NCBI GenBank assembly: GCA_025769875.1
Contig: JAGFNK010001059.1
Location: forward strand, 1 to 15,508
Reading direction: 5' to 3'
DNA from: Russula earlei
Taxonomy: Eukaryota > Basidiomycota > Agaricomycetes > Russulales > Russulaceae
DNA length: 15,508 nt
Positions 8,349 through 15,508 of this stretch are shown here, in pieces (the first letter of the stretch is position 1; every line of letters begins with the position of its first letter). A program made the translations under genes and the position numbers. The notes under the pieces are model-generated. The model saw nothing but the letters and a program-made list of their open reading frames with translations, was not told the origin of the DNA and made no database searches.

Positions 8349-9249
8349 CAAATAGATACCATTGTCAACCATAAAGAGAACTCAATGAAAGTCCCTTTCA
8401 TGCTGATGACCAATGGAAAGACTGGACAAGCGCTCCTTGATAGCGGAGCAACAGAAAATTTCATCAGTCAAGGAATTGTGGGAAAATTACAAATCCCACT
8501 CTGAACCCTTAGAACCCCCAGACCCATCATTAACGTAGATGGTACCAATAACCAAGGAGGAGCACTAACCCATTATGCTCATATGGCCGTACGGCATGGC
8601 CCCACCACACGACTTCTCACCTTCTATGTCACAAACTTAGGAGAAGACAGAATGATCCTCGGTTACCCTTTTTTAAAGGCGATTAACCCCCTTGTCAACT
8701 GGAGCACGGGTCGTCTAAAAAATCACTTGGGAATCCTTCTCACCCCCATCCCCCTAGCTAAACTACCAAGAATCCGAGTCGCACAAACAAGGACAACCAC
8801 CATTCCCCCTGAATACTTACGACATCAAAAGGTCTTCTCAGAAGAAGCAGCCAAACGACTCCCACCCAGTCGAGGAGAACTCAACTTTAGAATCACACTG
8901 AAACCTGATGCCCCCAAGTTCTTGGATTGCCGGACCTACCCACTCCCCCAAAATGAAAAACAAGAACTATCAAGACAAATACAAGAGGATCTAGCGAAGG
9001 GTTTTATCAAAGATGGCGTTTCAGATTTTGTATCCCCTGTTTTCTTTGTTCAGAAAAAGGATGGCACCGCCCCACGAATGGTAGTCGACTACCGAAAACT
9101 TAATAATGCCACAGTCCCCGATTACCACGCCTTACCCAACATGGAAGAACAATTACACCGACTAAGGGGCAAAACCACCTTCAGTAAATTCGACGTCCGA
9201 GCCGGTTACAATAATATTCTGATCCACCCTGAAGATCAACACAAAGGCG

Positions 9250-9254
9250 CCTTT
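9250..9254 (+). other. Target site duplication, left copy
   Basis: CCTTT immediately before the solo LTR, matching 10085-10089. Confidence 0.9.
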
Positions 9255-10084
9255 TGTCAAGACACGTACTGCTGATCACTAAGGACTCAGGAGCAGGTGG
9301 GCAAGGGTCGGAAACAGATGGTACACGGCGAAGGCGGCGTTGAACAGGAGGACGAGCCAAACGACGAGGAGGTACCAGATAGGGACTGGTAGATGTTGCA
9401 AGAGACAAAGGCGAAGGCTAGAGGCCAGTGTAGCGAGGGGGCTTTAAACAAGGCGGTCGTTGAAGAGTACCTTGAAGACGAGAGTAGACTTTAAACTGAG
9501 CGGTCGTGGGGGAGTACCCAGGAGGATGAGAGTATCACAAATGGACAGTCTGACGACTGCCATGCTTCATTGGGGCTTATATACAGTGTACAGGGTCGAT
9601 TACAAAGACCTGGGACTATTCTAGACTCTTTGGTACCATCCAATAGGACTACAGAGGCATAAACTTGCTTGTGTCAAGTTTCAGGCTTACTGAGCGCATT
9701 ACTGATCATTGTGGAGTGATGACATCATTATGATGTCACTGTGGAGCGCTTAGTGAGCCTATGAGGTCACTGTGGAGTCGCTCAGTCAGCTATGATGTCA
9801 TTGGAGCCTGGATGACGTCAGATGATTTATGCAACAGTTTCTAAGAGTTTGTGCCGCTGTTTCGGGTCCTTGGTGGCTGGGTGGCCATGTGGCTGCCACG
9901 CGATGATTACCCGATTAGGAAACGGGTGCCTGGTCGAGTTATAGTGCCTTTGCAATAGCGATATCTTGCACTGCAGGGGGAATAGCCCAGAAAACGGAAG
10001 GGAGTTGGTAATGCAAAATGAGAGAGGTCTCTCTTCAGTGAAATAGGACCATCTATGGTCAGGACTTGGCCTTGGTTCGTAACA
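9255..10084 (-). repeat. Solo LTR of element T inside RT of G
   Basis: An 830-bp block with TG...CA ends (plus strand TGTCAAGACACG to TTCGTAACA), flanked by perfect 5-bp duplications CCTTT. It is a near-identical inverted copy of the LTR at 14166-14994, more than nine bases in ten by eye and with length differing by one base. The TATA box reads on the minus strand (9577-9583). No internal sequence remains, so it arose by LTR-LTR recombination after insertion. Adding 835 bp shifts the downstream pol frame by one, which is exactly what is observed. Open frames inside it (such as 9907-10176 minus) are not genes. Confidence 0.93.
9542..9583 (-). promoter_or_regulatory. Antisense promoter of the solo T LTR
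   Basis: TATATAA on the minus strand (9583-9577) with the predicted RNA start near 9552 (CAGACTGTCCA on the minus strand). The first bases differ by one from the better-preserved copy at 14698. Transcription would run leftwards, antisense to RT, protease and gag of G. Confidence 0.5.
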
Positions 10085-10089
10085 CCTTT
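10085..10089 (+). other. Target site duplication, right copy
   Basis: CCTTT immediately after the solo LTR, identical to 9250-9254. Confidence 0.9.
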
Positions 10090-12512
10090 AAAACCCAATT
10101 TGGTACCTTCATCCCCATGGTAATGGGCTTCGGCTTCACCAATGCCCCAGCTGCCTTCCAACGAGCAATGAATCATACCCTCTGACCCTGGCTTCTAAAA
10201 TATCCAGAAAACACCTGCAATTACCTAGACGATGTGGCAATAGCCACAGGGGAGGGAGAAGAGCTCCTTCACCGACAAATTACACACGAATTCCTTGACC
10301 TACTCGAAAAGGACTCCTATTTCCTGAAAGCATCGAAATGTGCCTTTGAACAACACGAAATTGATTTCCTAGGTTTCCGAATCAACCAGGGAACCCTCAA
10401 AGTCGACCCAGTCAAAATGGACGGTCTCAAGAATTGGCCGAGACCCCCCAATAATCTAAAACAGGTACAACAAGTCATGGGCGCCCTCAATTACCAACGA
10501 CCATTTATCCAAGACTTCGCAAAAATAGCTCGCCCCATTTTTGCCACAATCAAGAAGGGAACCCCCTTCCTCTGGACCCCAGAAGCAACCACAGCTCTGG
10601 AGACCCTGATATCGGCAGTGTGCGATGATCCTGAACTATACACTGCCAACTCTGACCTCCCTTACAAATTAGAAACTGACGCTTCACAATTCGCCACCGG
10701 AGCAATTCTGTTTCAGAGAGACCCAAGAGGAAAAAGGAAAATGATTGGCAACATGTCACATGCATCCAACGAAGCAGAAAGGAACTATCCAGTATGGGAT
10801 AGGGATCCTAGCCTTGATTCTAGCACTCCAACACTGGCGATATCTATTGGTTGGAACGAAACACCCCATCAAGATCTTTACTGATCATGCTAACCTTGCC
10901 CACTATCGACTCCCCCACAAAATTAATCGAAGAATTGCAGGATACATTTCCACACTAGCAGACTATCATTTTGAAATCCACCACAAACCCGGAACCTCCA
11001 ACCGTGCAGACACCCTCTCACGACGACCTGACCACAACGATGGGTCAGGAGACAACCAAGATATCATGGCACTCCCCAACAAACTCTTCATTTGCACGCT
11101 CCACACTGAGGATCTCTATACCCAAGTACTAACTGAACAAAGAAAGCGGAAGTTGGATCTTCTTATGTGGAAGGTCAAACATGATCTTCAAGAAGAAGAA
11201 AATGCACTATTCAAAAATGGGAAATTGGTAGTACCCTATCAAGAACCCCTCTTACGAAAAATCTTGCACACCTATCACGACAGTGTCCTTGGGGGGCACA
11301 CAGGAAATGCCCGAACCTTGTACTCAATTCAAGAATCCTTCTGGTGGCCAAAGATGGCCTACTTCATACGGGATTACATTCGAGGGTGTGCCACCTGTCA
11401 AGCCAACAAATCCTCCACACACCCAACTCGCCCCCCCGATTTACCCCATTCCCCCAGAATTTCAAAAACCCTTCCAAACTATCGCCATTGATTGGATTGT
11501 TGACCTCCCACCATCAGAAGGGAACAACGCCATTATGACCATCACCGACCACGACTCCACCAAGGCAGCCATATTCATACCCTGCCGTAAAGACATGGGA
11601 ACCTTGCAAATGGCCAAGCTATTTTTACGCTACACCTTCCCATGGACCGGAATTCCCTCCAAAATTATCTCTGACCGTGACTCCCGCTTTACCTCCAACT
11701 TGTTTCAGGAAGTTTCCCGAATCCTCGGAATTAACCAAAATTTAAGCACCGCCTACCACCCCCAAACTGATGGACAATCGGAAAGAACAAACCAGACCTT
11801 GGAAATGTATCTACGCATCTACACAGGAGAGAAGCAGGAAGAATGGGCACACTGGCTCCCCATAGCCCAATACCATTTTAATGCCCACAAATCTACTACC
11901 ACCAAAAAAACCCCCTATGAACTCCTCATCGGGTTTAACCCTCAAGGACTTGGCACCCAGCTCAAGTCCAAGTTTCCCGGAATCCAAGAACGACTCCAAG
12001 CGTTAAAAGACATGAGGGAATCAGCACAAGAAGCAATGAAAAGAGCACAGAATAACTGGATCAAGGAAACCAAGTTCAAGGGTTTCGAAGAAGGACAGAA
12101 GGTTTGGTTGGAAGGCACTAACTTAAAAACTCCCCATCAGTTTCATAAGTTCCGCCCCAAATGATTCGGCCCTTTTACCATTACCAAACGAATCTCCCAC
12201 ATTGTTTACCAACTCCAGTTACCGCCCCAATGGAACATCCACAACGTATTTCATGCCTCCCTCTTATCTCCAGTCACAGAAACAACTGAACATGGACCAA
12301 ACTTCCCTGAGCCACCACCTGACCTTATCTCAGGAGAATATGAAGTCGAAAAGATTACCGCTCAACGTCTCCATAGAAACTGACTCCAATACAGGGTCCG
12401 GTGGAAAGGGTATTCCGCGGCAGAGGATACCTGGGAACCTCTCTCAAACCTTAAAAACGCTCAAGATGCCATCACCATGTTTCACCTCCAACAGCCCACC
12501 AAGCTCCGTACC
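10085..12512 (+). pseudogene. pol: Pol of G, part 2: RT, RNase H, integrase, chromodomain
   Basis: RT resumes with KTQFGTFIPMVMGFGFTNAPAAFQ and the catalytic NYLDDVAIA (YLDD at 10222-10233). RNase H follows with KLETDASQFATGAI and IFTDHANLAHYR. Integrase has H-X6-H...C-X2-C (HDSVLGGHTG, CATCQ, about 11275-11400) and an intact catalytic triad: Asp 11490-11492 (AIDWIVD), Asp 11673-11675 (IISDRDSRF) and Glu 11781-11783 (DGQSERTN), with 35 residues between the last two. A GPY/F module (FGPFTITKRI, from 12165) and a chromodomain (EYEVEKITAQRLH...YRVRWKGY...EDTWEPL, about 12336-12480) end it. Lesions: TGA at 10183-10185, 12162-12164 and 12381-12383; a probable 2-base loss near 10800; a frame slip at the C7 run 11431-11437. 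The chromodomain suggests targeting to modified histones. Confidence 0.9.
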
Positions 12513-14165
12513 ATGACCACCACTAACTCTGATCCCGCAGAATCCCATCACTCAGACGAAAGTCTGAACGACTTAGAACATCAATTCCAAACACTTACGA
12601 TACAACAACGTACATTACTCCCCCGAATTAACTCACGTAACCCCCCTTCTTATTCCGTTAATGACCCCGCTATCCCCAACCGCGGATATACAATTTTCAA
12701 TTTAGCCGCCAGAGAACAACTCTTTTCTGGAATTCTTTCTCCTGGCAACTTCCGTGGTTTTCAATTACTTATGACAGACCCCCATTTTTCTGAGTTTCAT
12801 CTATCCGTACGAAGAGCAGTACTTACAGATTTAGTGTGGAACCACATCACACGATCAGCCTACATAAATACCCCCACCCCTTCTGAGTGGTCAGCCTGGC
12901 ACCACGAACACGCTACCTCTACATACAACACTCCCATGTCGTCCCCCGTTTCTAACTCATCCCCTCTACCTATCCTTACCCCTTCCCCCACCATCAAACA
13001 AGAACCCCTCTCGCCTGAAATTATTTAACATATCATCGACCAACAAACCTTCATCGTTCCAGATGAAACCGAGGTCCAAGACCTTGCCGCTACCCTCAAC
13101 CCACTCGCCATCCGAGAAGGAACACCCTCGCCAACCCCGACCCAGGCAGACCCCACTCATCCTGGCCCCCCTTGGTTTGTTTACGAACCTTACACGCATG
13201 TTCCCCCTTTCTACATTAACGTTAACGGGCGAAAGCACCTATTACCATACTTACGTGTCGCCTTATATAACGACGAACCCATGCTTCTAGGGACTATGGG
13301 TCGAGGAGAACCCACTTATGGAGAGAAGCTCATCGCCCGGCCCGTTGTCTCTCCCCCTCATCCCTCTGTCACTGCCTCTGACCTCCGCCTCCTCATTGAG
13401 GACCACCCCTTCCATTTTGATGCTGCCCAAGCCCTCGAAAACCTCCATGACCCTGGTGCTCTTGCCGACGTCTACCGTCTCCGTGTCAGCTCTTTCAAGT
13501 TGAAGGTCTTGGAGGGCAAGCGTGCCTCTATTCAAGGGGCTCTAAGCGTCCTTCAAGGGCAACTCGCTGACCGACTCCATGAAATCCAGTCCCACACTAA
13601 AGAGACCGCCGCCATCCACAGTTGCCTTCGGGCCAACAACACTTCCGTTCGAGTTCGCCATCAACTCGATAACTTGATGACTGATGGGGGGCTCACCCGC
13701 GACACTGGACCATATTACTCACTGGCAGGGAGTTACGACAAAATCGAGGACTCGAAGGAATCATCCACTTCCCCTTCACCGTCCATTCACCCCCCTCTCT
13801 CCCTGACCCCTCCTCTCCAGTACCTCCCTCCTCGTGTTATCGACCAGTCCCAAAATGATGCTCCCATGGGGTCACCTTCCCACTTCCCTCAAATGTTCTC
13901 TGACGATGCCAGTACCCCCAACACCCCTCTCACCCCCGCACGAATGACTAAAGCACAACGTCACCAGCTTCAGAAACGACAACACGTCTGCAAACACTGT
14001 AATACCAGGGGGCACTGGAACAAGGACTGCAACAGACCTCATACTAATTGCAGCGGACAAGTGGATTGCATCCTCAGGAGGACCCATCGGAGCTACAGGG
14101 GTTTCTGCCCCAGGGCAATGGGGTCCCAGAGCACGTGGCTAGAAATCGAAGGCGATGAACTCCAT
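12513..14165 (+). pseudogene. Extra gag-like ORF with CCHC knuckle downstream of pol
   Basis: I do not recognise this protein. It continues in the same frame as the chromodomain, with no stop between; the ATG at 12513 (context ACCATGA) is the best independent start and 12477 is another. It is open for 551 codons to the T insertion except for one TAA at 13026-13028 (one C to T from CAA). Visible parts: an N-terminal region with FNLAAREQLFSG and FQLLMTDPHFSEFHLSVRR; a Pro/Ser linker; FVYEPYTHVPPFYINVNG (about 13170-13230); a likely coiled coil (about 13482-13634, RVSSFKLKVLEGKRASIQG); a Ser/Pro linker; and a C-X2-C-X4-H-X4-C knuckle (CKHCNTRGHWNKDC, 13989-14030). The layout is gag-like, unusual after pol. 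The frame read on to 14423 is not real coding: everything after 14165 is LTR. Confidence 0.6.
14161..14165 (+). other. Predicted left target duplication of element T
   Basis: TCCAT precedes the TG start of the LTR. Its partner should lie beyond the 3' LTR, outside the window; the bases after this LTR (TCTGG) are internal sequence, not a duplication. Confidence 0.45.
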
Positions 14166-14429
14166 TGTTACGAACCAAGGCCAAGTCATGACCGTAGATG
14201 GTCCTATTTCACTCAAGAGAGACCTCTCTCATTTTGCATTACCAACTCCCTTCCGTTTTCTGGACTATTCCCCCTGCAGTGCAAGATATCGCTATTGCAA
14301 AGGTGCTATAACTCGACCAGGCACCCGTTTCTTAATCGGGTAATCATCGCGTGGCAGCCACATGGCCACTCAGCCACCAAGGACCCGAAACAGTGGCACA
14401 AACTCTTAGAAACTGTTGCATAAATCATC

Positions 14430-14544
14430 TGACGTCATCCAGGCTCCAATGACATCATAGCTGACTGAGCGACTCCACAGTGACCTCATAGGCTCACTAA
14501 GCGCTCCACAGTGACATCATAATGATGTCATCGCTCCACAATGA
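14430..14544 (+). promoter_or_regulatory. CRE-like bZIP site cluster and 30-bp periodic repeat in U3
   Basis: TGACGTCA at 14430, TGACATCA at 14450 and 14512, TGACCTCA at 14481 and TGATGTCA at 14523 all fit the ATF/CREB-type octamer with at most one change. CTCCACA(G/A)TGA recurs at 14473, 14504 and 14534, 30-31 bp apart. The cluster is 137-237 bp before the TATA box and is kept in the solo LTR copy. Confidence 0.6.
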
Positions 14545-14666
14545 TCAGTAATGCGCTCAGTAAGCCTGAAACTCGACACAAGCAAGTTTATGCCTCTGTA
14601 GTCCTATTGGATGGTACCAAAGAGTCTAGAATAGTCCCAGGTCTTTGTAATCGACCCTGTACACTG

Positions 14667-14708
14667 TATATAAGCCCCAATGAAGCATGGCAGTCGTGAG
14701 ACTGTCCA
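14667..14708 (+). promoter_or_regulatory. TATA box and predicted transcript start of T
   Basis: TATATAA at 14667-14673, then GAGACTGTCCA (14698-14708) 31 nt downstream, which is the reverse complement of 14997-15007. Confidence 0.65.
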
Positions 14709-14996
14709 TTTGTGATACTCTCATCTTCCTGGGTACTCCCCTGCGACCGCTCAGTTTAAAGACTCCCCTCGCTCCCAAGGTGCTCTTCTACGACCGCCTT
14801 GTTTAAAGCCCCCTCGTTGCACTGGCTTCTAACCTTCGCCTTTGCCTCCAGTTACACGTACCAGTCCCCATCTGGTACATCTTAGTCATTTGGCTCGTCC
14901 TCTTGTTCAACGCTGCCTACGCCGCGTACCATCTGTTCCGACCCTTGCCCACCTGCTCCTGAGTCCACACGGATCAGCAGTACGTGTCTTGACATC

Positions 14997-15007
14997 TGGA
15001 CAGTCTC
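14997..15007 (+). other. Self-priming primer binding site of T
   Basis: TGGACAGTCTC lies two bases after the LTR end and pairs over all 11 nt with the predicted RNA 5' end at 14698-14708. Pairing stops exactly at 11 nt on both sides, the length reported for Tf1. Confidence 0.7.
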
Positions 15008-15025
15008 TCATCATCCCTGTATTGA

Positions 15026-15508
15026 CCAGCCAACGCTCAAGTGTCCACTCCTAACTCCCCCACTTTGGTTAACACCTCCTTGCGCCTCCCTTCTCCTCTG
15101 CAACCTACCCCACGCACTGCCCTTCGCATCCTCACTGAGGACATCGACCCGGTTGACACATCTTCGCCCCTCAGCCTCTTGTACTCCCCAACAGCCCCAC
15201 CATCGTCTCCCACCATCGCCCAGCCTATTCCAGGTGACTTTGTCCCTGTCGGCACTCCCCCTCCTGTGCAGAACGAACAACAGCAAGCGGACCGACCTCC
15301 CTTGCCTGAAGGCTTCCTTGACCGTCCCCCCTGCACAGCATTTCGCTTCCACCCGCACCAGTACTTCGTCCTCCCTTCCACCAATCGTTCCCGCGAGCAG
15401 TGGCGTCCCCTCCACGACCTGAATCATCAAGATTACTTGGGACGCATCCCTACCTCAGATCAATTAACTCGTCGCGCGTTCACAGACACTTACACCACCG
15501 CCTTTCGT
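15026..15508 (+). CDS. gag: Putative Gag N-terminal region of element T, partial
   Basis: An open frame of 161 codons begins after a TGA at 15023-15025 and runs off the window. It has Pro/Ser-rich start (LQPTPRTALRILTEDIDP), then a more ordered part (FRFHPHQYFVLPSTNRSREQW, HDLNHQDYLGRIP, LTRRAFTDTYTTAFR is the last visible block). No known domain is recognised. Its position right after LTR and primer site argues for gag. There is no ATG anywhere in it, nor in the whole predicted leader from 14698, so the start shown is only the first codon after the upstream stop. Competing frames on either strand are shadows of this C-rich strand. Confidence 0.5.

Larger units (their letters stand above)
8307..9254 (+). 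pseudogene. pol: Pol of G, part 1: protease and RT N-terminal half
   Basis: Read in the -1 frame relative to gag. The aspartic protease motif LLDSGATENFI is at about 8433-8465 (catalytic Asp 8439-8441) and the flap-side DRMILGYPFL block is at about 8646-8678. RT follows with FVQKKDGT, RMVVDYRKLNNATV and the motif A Asp in SKFDVRAGYNN (9192-9194). An in-frame TGA at 8502-8504 interrupts the protease; restoring a C gives CGA (Arg). The domain is cut within the HPEDQHKGAF box by a solo LTR at 9255 and resumes at 10085. A separate ATG-initiated frame from 8583 is what remains open after the TGA and is not a natural start. Confidence 0.85.
6163..14165 (+). mobile_element. Ty3/gypsy chromovirus (element G), broken by two insertions
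   Basis: Order on the plus strand: 5' LTR, self-priming site, gag, protease, RT, RNase H, integrase, GPY/F module, chromodomain, then an extra gag-like region. RT before integrase defines Ty3/gypsy (Metaviridae) and the C-terminal chromodomain places it among chromoviruses. A solo LTR of another family (9255-10084) splits the RT, and a further copy of that family begins at 14166. No 3' LTR of G is in view, so the element continues to the right. The 5-mer before its LTR (6158-6162, TCCAG) is the predicted target duplication. Confidence 0.85.
14166..14994 (+). repeat. 5' LTR of element T
   Basis: TGTTACGAACC...CGTGTCTTGACA, with TG...CA ends and an imperfect inverted repeat. It is the inverted partner of 9255-10084, which confirms both ends independently. 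U3 holds a cluster of TGACnTCA sites (14430-14530) and a TATA box (14667); R starts near 14698. Differences between the copies are mostly transitions. Confidence 0.93.
14166..15508 (+). mobile_element. Self-priming LTR retrotransposon (element T), 5' part
   Basis: A complete 829-bp LTR is followed directly by a primer site complementary to the LTR's own predicted RNA start and then by an open gag-like frame reaching the window edge. This is therefore the 5' end of an element rather than a second solo LTR. It inserted into the gag-like ORF of G. No stop or frame break is visible in the part shown. The RT order and clade cannot be judged from this window; the self-priming signature is typical of Tf1/sushi-related Ty3/gypsy elements. 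Confidence 0.75.

Noticed and set aside
9907..10176. 89-codon minus-strand frame (and its equivalent at 14155-14343)
   Set aside because: Present in both LTR copies, lies in U3 and spans the LTR edge in one copy; no sign of an LTR-encoded protein.
11431..11437. C7 run frame slip in G integrase as recoding
   Set aside because: A homopolymer indel (mutation or sequencing error) is simpler; integrase lies mid-polyprotein where recoding is not expected.
14166..14423. C-terminal part of the frame 13281-14423 as protein
   Set aside because: These codons are LTR sequence, matching the inverted copy at 9255-10084; the apparent ending is an insertion artefact.
14161..14999. LTR at 14166-14994 as a second solo LTR with decayed target duplication (TCCAT versus TCTGG)
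   Set aside because: The bases after the LTR form an exact 11-nt self-priming site followed by a coding-like frame, so this is the 5' LTR of an element and no duplication is expected there.
15011..15430. Minus-strand Arg/Gly-rich frames and the plus-frame Ser/Pro frame 15153-15422
   Set aside because: C-rich coding sequence keeps other frames open; the frame from 15026 has the more protein-like composition.
1..15508. tRNA, rRNA, CRISPR array or bacterial-type operon
   Set aside because: None recognised on either strand; introns, LTRs and TATA-type promoters are eukaryotic.

Overview
The window is a graveyard of nested LTR retrotransposons in what looks like a mushroom-forming basidiomycete (Agaricomycete-type) genome. 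The evidence is: short introns of about 40-60 nt in the left flank; a decayed gene that resembles the basidiomycete DUF6532 family; and fungal Ty1/copia and chromodomain Ty3/gypsy elements. All family names come from motifs read by eye; no database search was possible.

Layout. Positions 1-2655 (+ strand) are gene-derived but decayed: an unidentified exon-like stretch (about 105-892), a short antisense copia reverse-transcriptase scrap (about 1612-1713), and a spliced DUF6532-like gene remnant (1866-2655) cut off by the first transposon. Positions 2656-6162 (- strand) are the 3' two thirds of a Ty1/copia element ('element C'): 3' LTR, polypurine tract, RNase H, RT, integrase and the tail of the protease. 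Its gag and 5' LTR are missing because a Ty3/gypsy chromovirus ('element G') begins inside it at 6163 on the + strand. G has a 5' LTR (6163-6771), gag, a gag/pol -1 overlap, then pol (protease, RT, RNase H, integrase, GPY/F module, chromodomain), followed in the same frame by a long extra gag-like region with its own CCHC knuckle. G is itself broken twice by a third LTR family ('element T'): a solo T LTR in reverse orientation (9255-10084, flanked by the 5-bp duplication CCTTT) splits the RT, and a second T copy inserts at 14166 on the + strand. That second copy is a 5' LTR followed by an internal region with an open gag-like frame running off the window. Insertion order is therefore C, then G, then T.

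The strongest new observation is that G and T each carry the signature of Tf1/sushi-type self-priming. In each, 11 nt at the predicted start of the transcript, about 30 nt after a TATA box, are perfectly complementary to 11 nt just after the LTR (6429-6439 with 6773-6783; 14698-14708 with 14997-15007). Other notable points are: a candidate gag-pol -1 frameshift signal (GGATTTT plus a stem-loop); gag regions with no usable AUG in both self-primed elements; a second gag-like domain downstream of the chromodomain; a cluster of CRE-like TGACnTCA sites in the T LTR; a 16-nt motif shared by the LTRs of two unrelated families; and inactivating changes that are mostly CpG-type transitions.

No element in view is autonomous as it stands: C and G pol both carry stops and frameshifts. 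The T copy at 14166 shows no lesion in the part visible, but most of it lies outside the window.
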